NCBI GenBank assembly: GCA_030682255.1 | Contig: JAUXOK010000023.1 | Location: 148,589 to 212,588, forward strand | DNA: 64,000 bases | From: Bacteroidota bacterium | Lineage (GTDB): Bacteria > Bacteroidota > Bacteroidia > NS11-12g > UBA955 | Direction of reading: 5' to 3' | In this document: one piece after another, positions 35,673-44,555 of the stretch | Layout of the letters: every line of letters starts with the position of its first letter | Numbering within the stretch: the stretch's first letter is position 1 | The notes under the pieces: generated by a model | What the model saw: only the letters and a program-made list of their open reading frames with translations | Told to the model about the DNA's origin: nothing | The model's database searches: none | Translations under genes and position numbers: made by a program

Positions 35673-36989
35673 TTAATATCTGTAGGTGTCTTTTTTGTAT
35701 GGGCCTTGAACTTTTACTCCAATGTAATCGGCTTGTTCTTGATCCAATACTTCCAATTTTGCACCAATATGCGCCAAGTGCAACATTGCTACTTTTTCAT
35801 CCAGATGTTTTGGTAACACATAAACTTCATTTTTGTAGTTAGCACTGTTTTTCCATAACTCAATCTGAGCCAAGGTTTGGTTACTGAATGAATTACTCAT
35901 TACAAATGATGGGTGACCCATTGCACAACCCAAATTCACTAATCTGCCTTCAGCTAAAATGATGATTTCTTTGCCATCAATTTCATAAACATCTACTTGT
36001 GGTTTGATGCTGTATTTAGTAGAACCATAGTTTTGGTTCAACCATGCCATATCAATTTCGTTGTCGAAGTGACCAATATTACAAACGATAGATTTATCTC
36101 TCATCGCTTTGAAATGCTTGTCTTTGATGATGTTGACGTTGCCAGTTGCTGTAACAAAAATGTTGGCTCTGTTAACTGCTTCTGCCATTGGCACCACTTC
36201 AAAACCATCCATTGCTGCTTGTAAAGCGCAAATTGGGTCAATTTCGGTAACCAATACGCGACATCCTGCACCTCTTAAAGATTCAGCAGAACCTTTTCCT
36301 ACGTCACCGTATCCAGCAACTACAGCAACTTTACCGGCCATCATAATATCTGTAGCTCTTCTGATTGCATCTACCAAAGATTCTTTGCAACCATATTTGT
36401 TGTCAAATTTAGATTTAGTTACACTGTCATTCACGTTGATAGCAGGCATTACTAAAGTGCCATTTTTCATTCTTTCGTATAAACGGTGAACACCAGTGGT
36501 AGTTTCTTCGCTCAATCCTTTGATGCCAGCAGCTAATGCAGGGTAGTTATCAAACACCATGTTGGTTAAATCGCCACCATCGTCCAAAATCATGTTCAAA
36601 GGTTGTTTGTCTTCACCAAAAAACAAGGTTTGTTCGATACACCAATCAAACTCTTCGGCTGTCATACCTTTCCAAGCATAAACAGGAATACCAGCAGCAG
36701 CAATAGCCGCAGCAGCGTGGTCTTGAGTTGAGAAAATATTACAAGAAGACCAAGTAACGTCAGCTCCTAGAGCTGTTAAAGTTTCGATTAGTACAGCAGT
36801 TTGAATGGTCATGTGCAAACAACCTGCAACGCGAGCGCCTTTAAGGGGTTTGCTTTCACCAAATTCTGCACGCAACGCCATCAATCCTGGCATTTCGGCT
36901 TCTGCTAATTTAATTTCTTTTCTTCCCCATTCTGCTAATGAGATGTCCTTAACTTTATAAGGAACGTAAGTGCTTGTTTCTGTTGACAT
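35673..36989 (-). CDS. ahcY: adenosylhomocysteinase
   Basis: A 438-residue S-adenosylhomocysteine hydrolase. [20 protein letters not shown] near 57, the NAD-binding [20 protein letters not shown] near 222, [15 protein letters not shown] near 305 and the C-terminal [15 protein letters not shown] are all in place. It removes S-adenosylhomocysteine, the product inhibitor of methyltransferases, giving homocysteine and adenosine. It leads the ahcY-nlpC-murQ run; the link with cell-wall genes appears incidental. Confidence 0.97.
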   Translation of the reverse strand: MSTETSTYVPYKVKDISLAEWGRKEIKLAEAEMPGLMALRAEFGESKPLKGARVAGCLHMTIQTAVLIETLTALGADVTWSSCNIFSTQDHAAAAIAAAGIPVYAWKGMTAEEFDWCIEQTLFFGEDKQPLNMILDDGGDLTNMVFDNYPALAAGIKGLSEETTTGVHRLYERMKNGTLVMPAINVNDSVTKSKFDNKYGCKESLVDAIRRATDIMMAGKVAVVAGYGDVGKGSAESLRGAGCRVLVTEIDPICALQAAMDGFEVVPMAEAVNRANIFVTATGNVNIIKDKHFKAMRDKSIVCNIGHFDNEIDMAWLNQNYGSTKYSIKPQVDVYEIDGKEIIILAEGRLVNLGCAMGHPSFVMSNSFSNQTLAQIELWKNSANYKNEVYVLPKHLDEKVAMLHLAHIGAKLEVLDQEQADYIGVKVQGPYKKDTYRY

Positions 36990-37018
36990 TATTAAATTAT
37001 TTAATATTTTTTGAGTTG

Positions 37019-37026
37019 CAAAGGTA
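37019..37026 (-). promoter_or_regulatory. -7 box of the ahcY operon
   Basis: Minus strand reads TACCTTTG, an exact TAnnTTTG match 30 bases before the start codon. Confidence 0.5.
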
Positions 37027-37157
37027 ATAAATTTTTTAGAAATTATGTATTACTTGTGTGTTAAGAAGACAAGTAAAAGGGGAAAATGTTTGGGGATTTT
37101 GGTGGAGGTGGTTTGGGGTAGCTGGGTTGGGCGCCTAATCCACGCCTTCTGGGTTCC

Positions 37158-37198
37158 GTTGCTTGCTTCAACCTCTCTAACTATGGAAAGCAAGCAAC
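37158..37198. repeat. 11-bp inverted repeat in a GC-rich spacer
   Basis: GTTGCTTGCTT (37158-37168) and AAGCAAGCAAC (37188-37198) form a perfect stem around a 19-base loop. The surrounding bases 37080-37220 are clearly richer in G and C than the neighbouring genes. Confidence 0.55.
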
Positions 37199-37214
37199 CA
37201 AGCCGCCAGTCGAG

Positions 37215-37547
37215 GGGCGCAGAGAGCCATTTTTGATTGGTAGATTTTTGAATTTACAAGAGGTAGTTTAATAGCACACTCGCAAGATGCGAGCGAGAAC
37301 GGGGGAAGTCATAATGTTTTGTAATGATGTCTCGATACATTTTTTGCAAAGCCAAAAAACACTCGACATGACAAAGCCCAAACAATTTAACCACTCACCC
37401 TTAACAAATTACCATTCCCCAAACTATAGCCCACGGTTTAAACCATTGAATAACGGGCGCAGAGAACCATTTTTGATTTATGGATTTTTGATTTTGTCAG
37501 AGGTAATTTGGGAGCACATGCGCAAGATACGAGCAAGAGCAGAGCGA
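37215..37547. repeat. two diverged direct repeats 240 bp apart
   Basis: Copies at about 37215-37307 and 37455-37547 share GGGCGCAGAG.CCATTTTTGATT, then GATTTTTGA, AGAGGTA.TTT and a GCAAGAT.CGAGC.AGA block. Copy 1 carries the palindrome CTCGCA-AGA-TGCGAG (37279-37293). This 568-base gap between ahcY and the TlpA-like gene holds no convincing gene; open frames there look like chance. Confidence 0.6.
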
Positions 37548-37557
37548 AATCACTTCA

Positions 37558-38685
37558 TCACTTAATTAAATCTAATGATTTTAAAAACTTAGTTATTTCA
37601 TAATCTGTATAAACTTTAGCATAACCAATAAATCGCTTTATTTCATTAAAATTACCATCCATCAAAATTAAAGTTGGAAATTCTTCGATAAAATGAAAAG
37701 GGGCATTTTTAATCTTATCTAGTTGCAAAAAATGATAGTCTCTTTTATATAAGTAATTTAAAATGTTTTCTTTTTTATCTGATTTGTTTGCACCAATTAT
37801 AATAAGTTTATTACTATCTATTTTTTCATGTAATTTTTTCATAAAAGGCATCATCTCCAAACAAGGTCTGCATGACAAATACCAATAATCAAACAGATAA
37901 TATTTGTTTGTATCTATTACTAATAATGTATCTGCATCATTAAAACCAAATGTATGAATTACTTTGCTTGTTTTGCTAATTGTATCTTTAACAGGGTTTA
38001 TATTTTTTTTTTCTGGAATTGGGGTATAAAGACCCAATTGAAGAGTTTTGTTTAAACTGTCAAAGCAGTTGTTTTTTAAATAATGGTATTCAATTCTTAA
38101 ATAAGCATCTGGGTCATTTTCATTGTGATTAAACTCTTCTAACTTAAATATTTTGTAATCGTCTTTAAAATAGAGTTTTCTAGTTCGATTTAATTTCTTA
38201 TATTTTTGGGTTAATATAAAAGTATCGTTTACTCTTAAAACAGTATGTTTCCCATATGTTTTTTTACTGAAATCGCCTTTATTTTTTCTTGGTATTGAAC
38301 CAAGAGAGTAGAAGCTTGAGCGAGGTATTTTTTTATCAAAATTCACTTCTTTAAATATTTTTTTTTCTTCCTCAAAAATTCTTTTTTTGTTTTCGTAACT
38401 GTATTTATTGCCGTCTAAATAATGAAGCCAATATATTGTTGAAAATACTATTTGGTGATTATTGATATTATTTGATTTCAGCAAAAAAACTTCTTTAAAT
38501 GTATATGTATCGTTTTTAAATCTGTTAAATGAAAAAAAATCAATAAATACAGTCGAATCTTTAATATCATAAAACGATAGGTTATTTGCAATTAAATTTT
38601 TATAAATTTCTTTATCTGTCTGTGCATATAAATTTGCATGCAGTGCAAAGATTATTAACATTAAGATTCGTTTGTATTTCATCAT
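37558..38685 (-). CDS. exported protein with C-terminal TlpA/thioredoxin-like domain
   Basis: About 375 residues. A signal peptide (MMKYKRILMLIIFALHANLYAQ) precedes a 230-residue region of no recognised family, rich in Lys, Phe and Tyr. The C-terminal 120 residues are a TlpA-type thioredoxin fold with the redox motif LSCRPCLEMMPF (CxxC), a parallel strand LIIIGANKSDKKENIL and the cis-Pro segment EEFPTLILMDGN. It would reduce or exchange disulfides in the periplasm. An in-frame ATG at 38706 adds seven residues before the signal. Confidence 0.78.
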   Translation of the reverse strand: MMKYKRILMLIIFALHANLYAQTDKEIYKNLIANNLSFYDIKDSTVFIDFFSFNRFKNDTYTFKEVFLLKSNNINNHQIVFSTIYWLHYLDGNKYSYENKKRIFEEEKKIFKEVNFDKKIPRSSFYSLGSIPRKNKGDFSKKTYGKHTVLRVNDTFILTQKYKKLNRTRKLYFKDDYKIFKLEEFNHNENDPDAYLRIEYHYLKNNCFDSLNKTLQLGLYTPIPEKKNINPVKDTISKTSKVIHTFGFNDADTLLVIDTNKYYLFDYWYLSCRPCLEMMPFMKKLHEKIDSNKLIIIGANKSDKKENILNYLYKRDYHFLQLDKIKNAPFHFIEEFPTLILMDGNFNEIKRFIGYAKVYTDYEITKFLKSLDLIK

Positions 38686-38779
38686 TTTATGTATTTTTTT
38701 AAGCAATTATTAGTTCGTTAGTTGCAAAGAAAACTTATTATTTTTTGATTACAAATAATATCAATCCTAACATTAAAAT

Positions 38780-39712
38780 TTACCTATAAATCTTAACATT
38801 CATTACCCCATCCACGCCCAAACTCGCTCTGTACATCCCTTCGCTGTTAAAAGGCATTTCGATGTTCCCCATAGCATCTATAGCAACCAATCCGCCTTCT
38901 CCGCCTATTTTTACGAGTTTATCCATTACCACAATTTCGCAGGCTTGTTTTAAGGTCAATCCTTTGTATGCCATTAAACAACTGATGTCGTAAGCCACCA
39001 CACTTCTGATAAATAATTCGCCATGTCCTGTGCAACTGATAGCACACGTTTCGTTGTTGGCATACGTACCCGCTCCGATAATGGGCGAATCGCCTACTCT
39101 GCCAAACTTTTTATTGGTCATGCCACCCGTACTGGTTGCAGCAGCAATATTGCCATCTTTATCTAACGCTACGGCACCAACGGTTCCCATCTTGTTTTCC
39201 GATTTAGCGGTATGGTCTAGCTGATAATTTTCGGTATCTTTGATGTCCAACCATTGTTGGTAGCGATGCTCGGTATGAAAATAGGCATTGTCTGCAAATT
39301 CAATGTTTACGGATTTGGCAAACGCTTCTGCACCATCGCCAGACATCATCACATGGGGCGATTTTGTCATCACCGCATGTGCCAACAAAACTGGATTTTT
39401 GATGTTTTTTACACCGCTTACAGCACCTGCTTTCAAGAATTGACCTTCCATGATTGCGGCATCCATTTCGTGTTGACCTAAATGATTGAACACACCGCCC
39501 TTTCCTGCATTGAACAAAGGATTGTTTTCTAACTCAACAACAGCAGCCAAAACCGCCTCAGTAGAACTGCCTCCTTCTTTAAGGACTGAATTTCCTGCCA
39601 TTAAAGCAATTTTGAGTCCAGCCAAATAGGCTTTTTCCAACTCTGCTGTCAACAAATGTGGAGCTATGGTACCGGCACCACCGTGTATGGCTATGGCTGT
39701 TTTTTGATTCAT
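38780..39712 (-). CDS. isoaspartyl peptidase/L-asparaginase (Ntn hydrolase)
   Basis: A 310-residue plant-type asparaginase. AIHGGAGTI near residues 8-16, NPLFNAGKGGVFNHLGQHEMDAAIM near 75, the self-cleavage site KMGTVGAVALD near 175 (Thr becomes the nucleophile), and GDSPIIGAGTYA with GHGELFIR near 207-235 are typical. The precursor cleaves itself and removes isoaspartyl dipeptides or asparagine. No signal peptide is present. A -7 box lies just upstream. Confidence 0.93.
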   Translation of the reverse strand: MNQKTAIAIHGGAGTIAPHLLTAELEKAYLAGLKIALMAGNSVLKEGGSSTEAVLAAVVELENNPLFNAGKGGVFNHLGQHEMDAAIMEGQFLKAGAVSGVKNIKNPVLLAHAVMTKSPHVMMSGDGAEAFAKSVNIEFADNAYFHTEHRYQQWLDIKDTENYQLDHTAKSENKMGTVGAVALDKDGNIAAATSTGGMTNKKFGRVGDSPIIGAGTYANNETCAISCTGHGELFIRSVVAYDISCLMAYKGLTLKQACEIVVMDKLVKIGGEGGLVAIDAMGNIEMPFNSEGMYRASLGVDGVMNVKIYR

Positions 39713-39725
39713 AAATATTGGTAGG

Positions 39726-39733
39726 CAAAATTA
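39726..39733 (-). promoter_or_regulatory. -7 box of the isoaspartyl peptidase gene
   Basis: Minus strand reads TAATTTTG, matching TAnnTTTG, only 13 bases before the ATG; predicted leader about 7 bases. Confidence 0.45.
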
Positions 39734-39842
39734 GTTTAAATTTCCGGATGCTTGGAATGGTTTGTTTAAGAAACTATTATATTTGCGTGGAGGTGGTTGG
39801 GAGGTGATAATAGCTTGGTATCAAACCAATCACATTCAAAAA

Positions 39843-40439
39843 ATGAAATATTATCTTTTTTTCTATATCGCCATTTGTTCAATCTGCTGCAATAGTAAAG
39901 TTGATAACCATGAATTTGAATTCTATAATTATATTATAGATGAAGATGAAATTAGATTAATAAAGTTTTACAATGACACTTTTGTTTGGCCATTGAAAAA
40001 GAACGAATATAGGGTTAATTTAATAGTAGAAAATGGCAATTCATTTAAATATAAATATGACGAAATTGCTGATTTTATTTGTGATACAATTATTTATCAT
40101 GAATTTAGTTTAAATTTTTTCAAAGAAGTTGTTATAACAAAAAATAACATCACTTTTAATTTAATAAATGAAGATTTAAGATTTGATACTATTGTTGAAA
40201 ACTTCAGAACTTCCAAAGAAAAAGAGTTGAATTTAATAGCAAAATATTCTTTAGATATCTTGAATACAAATCCTTATAATGGTGTAAAATTAAAGAATTC
40301 CAATATATACTTTAAAACTAAAAAAGATAAGTGGATTTCAAGACAGATTGCTAATGAAAATCATTCAAGAAATAACTTTATTGATTTTTTAATATCTTTT
40401 TTAGCCTACAGAGATTTAAGCCTATATCAAACAAAATGA
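39843..40439 (+). CDS. putative lipoprotein of unknown function
   Basis: Unrecognised protein of about 198 residues. The N-terminus KYYLFFYIAICSICCNSK is a hydrophobic signal with several cysteines, consistent with lipidation although the lipobox is not ideal. The mature part is rich in Asn, Phe, Lys and Asp and lacks known motifs. The frame is open back to 39762, but the ATG at 39843 gives the signal peptide directly. It resembles in style the other small exported proteins scattered between core genes here. Confidence 0.6.
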   Translation: MKYYLFFYIAICSICCNSKVDNHEFEFYNYIIDEDEIRLIKFYNDTFVWPLKKNEYRVNLIVENGNSFKYKYDEIADFICDTIIYHEFSLNFFKEVVITKNNITFNLINEDLRFDTIVENFRTSKEKELNLIAKYSLDILNTNPYNGVKLKNSNIYFKTKKDKWISRQIANENHSRNNFIDFLISFLAYRDLSLYQTK

Positions 40440-40590
40440 AATCAATTTAACAATCAAGATGAAAGGCGTGAAACAATCTAAACAAATAAACACCTAAACA
40501 ATAAAAACCCCTTCGAGAGCCTCAGGGTGACAACTATTTAAACAAATTCCACCATTAACCAATAACCAATAACCACTCCACAATTTTTCC
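40440..40590. repeat. spacer with palindrome-type and AATAACC repeats
   Basis: Bases 40506-40532 hold CCCCTTCGAGAGCCTCAGGGTGAC, an imperfect palindrome-like block, and about 40553-40575 reads AACCAATAACCAATAACCA, a degenerate 7-mer repeat shared with 41885-41915, 42040-42060 and 42930-42977. No gene seen. Confidence 0.45.
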
Positions 40591-40623
40591 TTTTGCTAGA
40601 TTGCAGCTTTATGATTAAGTTTG
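40591..40623 (+). promoter_or_regulatory. promoter of pdhC
   Basis: TTTTG at 40591-40595 and TAAGTTTG at 40616-40623 are 20 bases apart; the start codon lies 20 bases further. Confidence 0.55.
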
Positions 40624-40642
40624 CAAACATTATAAAAAATTT

Positions 40643-41869
40643 ATGGCTGTAGCAATAAAAATGCCCAAAATGAGTGATACAATGACTGAGGGCGTAGTTA
40701 GAAAATGGAATTTTAAAGTTGGAGATACCATCAAAAGTGGCGATATTTTAGCTGAAGTAGAAACAGACAAAGCCACCATGGATTTGGAAAACTATGAAAA
40801 AGGCACAATTTTACATTTTTCTGTAGCAGAAGGCGATGCCGTTCCAATAGATGGCGTAATTGCTGTTATTGGAAAAGCTGGCGAAGATTTTGCAGCTCTA
40901 TTATCTGGAAATTCTAGCGCAGCTGCCAAAGAAGAACCCAAAAAAAATGTTGCTGTTGCGGAAACCATTAAAGCGGTTGAAACACCTGTTGCGGCAACTG
41001 TTGCCAATGCAAGCGATAGCCGTGTAAAAGCCTCACCTTTAGCCAAAAAACTAGCCGCTGATAAAGGCATTGATATTACTGCCATTGCTGGTTCGGGCGA
41101 AAATGGTAGAATTATTAAAAGTGATATTGAGAATTTTAAACAATCAAGTTCAACAAGTGCTTCTTCGAGTGTTTATATAGCTGGTAAAGAAAGTTTTGAT
41201 GAAATTAATGTGTCTCAAATGCGCAAAACCATTGCGGCTCGATTAGCTGAAAGTAAATTCACAGCGCCACATTTCTATTTAACCATGGAAATTAACATGG
41301 ACAAAGCTTTAGATGCTCGTGCTGCCATCAATGCTAGTGGCGAAGTTAAAGTATCTGTCAATGATATGATTGTAAAAGCCTGTTCAATTGCTTTGGGCAA
41401 ACATCCATGGGTTAATGCCAGCTGGTTGGGTACAAAAATTAGATTGAACCACCACATTCACATTGGAGTTGCCATGGCGGTAGAAGATGGCTTATTGGTA
41501 CCGGTTGTTAAATTTGCCAATCAAAAATCATTGTCTGCCATCAGCAGCGAAGTGAAAGAATTCAGCATTAAAGCTAAAGATAAAAAACTGCAACCTGCAG
41601 ATTGGAGTGGTAACACATTCACTATTTCTAACTTGGGTATGTTTGGCATCGAAGAGTTTACAGCTATCATCAATCCACCAGATGCTTGTATTTTAGCGGT
41701 TGGAGGAGTTAAAGAAACCGTAGGCATCGTAAACGGACAAATAGCCAAAACCAACGTCATGAAAGTGACCCTAAGCTGCGACCACAGAGTAGTGGATGGT
41801 GTGGTAGGTTCAAAATTCTTAAATACCTTAAAAGATTTATTGGAAGAACCAGTGAAGATGCTGGTATAG
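40643..41869 (+). CDS. pdhC: dihydrolipoamide acetyltransferase, E2 of pyruvate dehydrogenase
   Basis: A 408-residue E2 subunit. One lipoyl domain (residues 1-80, lipoyl Lys near 43 in ETDKATMDLE), an Ala/Lys-rich linker, a peripheral subunit-binding domain (ASPLAKKLAADKGID, about 130-166) and the catalytic acetyltransferase core (about 180-408) with SCDHRVVDGVVGS near the end. It moves acetyl groups from lipoate to CoA. MPKMSDTMTEG and GGVKETVG favour pyruvate over 2-oxoglutarate dehydrogenase. E1 and E3 genes are not in the window. Confidence 0.93.
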   Translation: MAVAIKMPKMSDTMTEGVVRKWNFKVGDTIKSGDILAEVETDKATMDLENYEKGTILHFSVAEGDAVPIDGVIAVIGKAGEDFAALLSGNSSAAAKEEPKKNVAVAETIKAVETPVAATVANASDSRVKASPLAKKLAADKGIDITAIAGSGENGRIIKSDIENFKQSSSTSASSSVYIAGKESFDEINVSQMRKTIAARLAESKFTAPHFYLTMEINMDKALDARAAINASGEVKVSVNDMIVKACSIALGKHPWVNASWLGTKIRLNHHIHIGVAMAVEDGLLVPVVKFANQKSLSAISSEVKEFSIKAKDKKLQPADWSGNTFTISNLGMFGIEEFTAIINPPDACILAVGGVKETVGIVNGQIAKTNVMKVTLSCDHRVVDGVVGSKFLNTLKDLLEEPVKMLV

Positions 41870-42078
41870 GGGGTAGTTGTTAATGGTGTAAGGGTTATTA
41901 GTTATTGGTTAAAAGTATAATGGTAATTGGTAATTTTTGCATTAAACTAAAAAGATAATTGAAAGCGATAACAATCGTCCCTCTTCTCGGCTTAGCCGAG
42001 AGAGAGATAAGAGGGTGAGGCGAAATAATTGTTAATGGTGTATGAGTTAATGGTTATTTTTATCTTTAGATAAATAAA
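41870..42078. repeat. repeat-rich spacer with palindrome
   Basis: TTGTTAATGGTGTA occurs at 41877-41890 and 42029-42042. Between them the perfect palindrome TCTCGGCTTAGCCGAGA (41985-42001) sits inside a CCCTCTT...AAGAGGG outer pairing. The same 17-mer occurs at 60424-60440. No gene. Confidence 0.7.
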
Positions 42079-42930
42079 ATGAAATTTGGAAAAACTATAA
42101 AATTATTTTTGATAGATGGCGACCCCAACGGTAGGATTAGTTGTGAATTATCTAATTGGTCAGGGAAAGCATATAAGATTCCAAGAATTAAAATTAAAGA
42201 TTGTTCAGATCGTGATGACTTAAATAGTACAGGTGTATATTTACTTTTTGGCAAAGATGAAGCTGGAAAAGATCTTGTTTATATTGGGGAAGCTGAATCA
42301 ATTTTAAAAAGACTTCAACAACAATTAACGCAAAAAGATTTTTGGCACGAAACTATCGTTTTTATAAGTAAAGATGAAAATCTCAACAAAGCACACATAA
42401 AATATTTAGAGAATAGGCTTCATGATATTGCAAAAACCTCTAATAGATATCATATTGATAACACAATAATTCCGACACAATCATCTATATCAGAATCAGA
42501 TAGATCTGAAATGGAAGAGTTTATTGAATACATTAAAATGCTTGTTAATACTTTAGGGCATAAAGTTTTTGATGAAAAAAGAGAACTTAAAAACAATCAA
42601 AAACAAGATTTATTTTATATTAAAGCAATTCGTGGTGCAGAGGGTCTTGGAGAGCAAACTTCTGAGGGATTTTTAGTTTTAAAGTCTTCAAAAGCTGCTG
42701 CAAAAGTAGTTAACTCTTTAACATCTAGCTTAATTAACTACAGACAAAAATTAATTAATGAAAAAGTAATCATTGATAAAGGCGAATATTACGAGTTCCC
42801 TGATGATTTTATTTTTAGCAGCCCCTCTGCTGCTGCCTCTATTATTTTAGGTAGAAATGCAAATGGATTAACCGAATGGAAAAATAAACAAGGTTTGTCT
42901 TTAAAAGAAATTGAAACTAATAACAAATAA
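42079..42930 (+). CDS. GIY-YIG nuclease-like protein with DUF4357 domain
   Basis: A 283-residue protein. Residues 50-125 form a GIY-YIG-type fold: [20 protein letters not shown] replaces the classical GIY...YIG, followed by a helix with ILKRLQQQL and the conserved [15 protein letters not shown] segment. The C-terminal part (about 225-275, [30 protein letters not shown]) is a DUF4357 domain. Such proteins are annotated as nucleases, sometimes near restriction-modification systems, but none is adjacent. It sits alone between pdhC and tyrS, flanked by AATAACC-type repeats, so it looks acquired. Confidence 0.78.
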   Translation: MKFGKTIKLFLIDGDPNGRISCELSNWSGKAYKIPRIKIKDCSDRDDLNSTGVYLLFGKDEAGKDLVYIGEAESILKRLQQQLTQKDFWHETIVFISKDENLNKAHIKYLENRLHDIAKTSNRYHIDNTIIPTQSSISESDRSEMEEFIEYIKMLVNTLGHKVFDEKRELKNNQKQDLFYIKAIRGAEGLGEQTSEGFLVLKSSKAAAKVVNSLTSSLINYRQKLINEKVIIDKGEYYEFPDDFIFSSPSAAASIILGRNANGLTEWKNKQGLSLKEIETNNK

Positions 42931-42977
42931 CCCTTAAACTATTAACCCATAACCATTACACCAATAACCAACCACTA
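42931..42977. repeat. AATAACC-type degenerate repeat before tyrS
   Basis: The spacer is built of variants of AATAACC/AACCATT. Together with the reverse-complement GGTTATT variants at 41885-42060 it brackets the GIY-YIG gene. Confidence 0.5.
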
Positions 42978-44261
42978 ATGAATTTCATAGACGAACTAAG
43001 ATGGAGAGGAATGCTTCAGGATATCATGCCTGAGACAGAAGCCTTATTGAATAGCAAGCAAGTAACAGGTTACATCGGATTTGACCCAACAGCTGATTCT
43101 TTGGGAGTGGGTAATTTGGTGCAAATCATGACGTTGATGCATTTTCAAAGATGTGGGCACAAACCCATGGCTTTGGTAGGTGGCGCAACAGGTATGGTGG
43201 GCGACCCAAGTGGAAAAAGCGATGAACGTAACTTATTGAGTGAAGATATTTTGCAACACAATTTGGCATGTCAGAAAGCGCAATTGGAGAAATTCTTGGA
43301 CTTTAACTGTGGTGAAAACAGTGCTTTAATTGTCAACAATTACGATTGGTTCAAGGATTTTAGTTTCCTTGGATTTATTCGTGATGTTGGCAAACACATT
43401 ACGGTAAACTATATGATGGCAAAAGACAGTGTAAAGAAACGTTTAGAAACGGGCATGTCTTTCACAGAATTCAGTTACCAATTGGTGCAAGGGTATGATT
43501 TTTATCATTTATGGAAAAACCATGGTGTGATGCTGCAAATGGGCGGCAGCGACCAATGGGGAAATATTGTTACAGGCACAGAACTAATCAGAAGAATGGC
43601 AGGTGGCGAGGCTTATGCTTTGACAACGCCTTTAATCAAAAAAGCAGATGGCACCAAGTTTGGCAAGTCAGAAAAGGGAAATATTTGGCTAGACCCAAAG
43701 AAAACATCACCTTATCAGTTTTATCAGTTTTGGTTGAATGCAGCCGATGATGATGTGGTGAATTACATCCGTATTTTTAGTTTAAGAGGCAAAGAAGAAA
43801 TAGAAGCTTTAGAGAAAGAACATTTTATTAATGCAGGAGCTCGATTACTACAAAAGACTTTAGCAGAAGAAATCACCATCAGAGTGCATTCAAAAGAAGC
43901 ATACGACAAAGCTGTTAGAGCCTCCGAAATTTTATTTGGAAAAGGTACAGCCGAAGAGTTGGCAACCATAGAAGAAGCTACATTATTGAGCGCTATGGAA
44001 GGTGTCAAACAAGCGGTAATCTCCCTTTCAGAACTTGAAAATGGCATCCCAATTATTGATTTTTTAAGTGAAAAAACTGGGCTTTTACCAAGTAAATCAG
44101 AAGCCAAAAAAATGATTATTGGCAATGGCATTAGTATTAACAAAGAAAAGAATGCCGACATCAATGCTATGATTACCAGCAAAGATTTAATCAACAATCG
44201 TTACATCTTGGCTCAAAAAGGGAAGAAGGATTATTGTTTGGTGATAGTTGAGGAAAATTAG
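42978..44261 (+). CDS. tyrS: tyrosyl-tRNA synthetase
   Basis: A 427-residue class I synthetase. [20 protein letters not shown] near residue 32 contains the HIGH-equivalent, [12 protein letters not shown] near 190 binds tyrosine, and [12 protein letters not shown] near 225 is the KMSKS-equivalent (KFGKS, usual for bacterial TyrRS). The C-terminus is an S4 RNA-binding domain ([20 protein letters not shown]). It charges tRNA-Tyr. It starts after a spacer of AATAACC repeats with no clear own promoter. Confidence 0.97.
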   Translation: MNFIDELRWRGMLQDIMPETEALLNSKQVTGYIGFDPTADSLGVGNLVQIMTLMHFQRCGHKPMALVGGATGMVGDPSGKSDERNLLSEDILQHNLACQKAQLEKFLDFNCGENSALIVNNYDWFKDFSFLGFIRDVGKHITVNYMMAKDSVKKRLETGMSFTEFSYQLVQGYDFYHLWKNHGVMLQMGGSDQWGNIVTGTELIRRMAGGEAYALTTPLIKKADGTKFGKSEKGNIWLDPKKTSPYQFYQFWLNAADDDVVNYIRIFSLRGKEEIEALEKEHFINAGARLLQKTLAEEITIRVHSKEAYDKAVRASEILFGKGTAEELATIEEATLLSAMEGVKQAVISLSELENGIPIIDFLSEKTGLLPSKSEAKKMIIGNGISINKEKNADINAMITSKDLINNRYILAQKGKKDYCLVIVEEN

Positions 44262-44370
44262 GAGTTTTGATTTTTAAACTGAAAAGTAAGAGTTTGAGAT
44301 TTTGGAATGATTATTTTCAGGTGATATTCTATTGTTACAATATTTTAAAAAAAAATATTTCAACGATTTT

Positions 44371-44457
44371 GCCTGTGCATCAATAACAGCAAATGCTACC
44401 ATGTTTACAATTTTTCTAACAAAGCTACCCAATTGCTAGAAATGAACGGATTTTGTT
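44371..44457 (-). pseudogene. decayed copy of the maeB 3' end
   Basis: These bases match the end of maeB (45912-45997) at about 73 of 80 positions, ending at the last codon. The copy carries an in-frame TAG (VHF-stop-QLGS), so it is dead. It lies on the far side of the CorC-type gene, which is therefore bracketed by two direct copies of the maeB end, as with radA. Confidence 0.85.
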
Positions 44458-44518
44458 GCTGAAATAACATTAACAGTTGTTTCAAAAATTGTTTAAATAG
44501 AACTCGATTAATATTGAG

Positions 44519-44526
44519 TACTTTTG
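44519..44526 (+). promoter_or_regulatory. -7 box of the CorC-type gene
   Basis: TACTTTTG matches TAnnTTTG, 30 bases before the ATG and beyond the maeB fragment, so the gene carries its own promoter. Confidence 0.4.
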
Positions 44527-44555
44527 TGGTATTATTTATTTGATAGATAAAAAAA

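Noticed and set aside
37287..37565. 92-codon plus-strand open frame upstream of the TlpA-like gene
   Set aside because: It is composed of the diverged 90-bp repeats and spacer sequence, has no known motif and overlaps the end of a real gene.
40506..40532. CTTCGAGAGCCTCAGGGTGAC block as a regulatory site
   Set aside because: It resembles a dispersed intergenic sequence and has no fixed position relative to a promoter here; no function can be supported.
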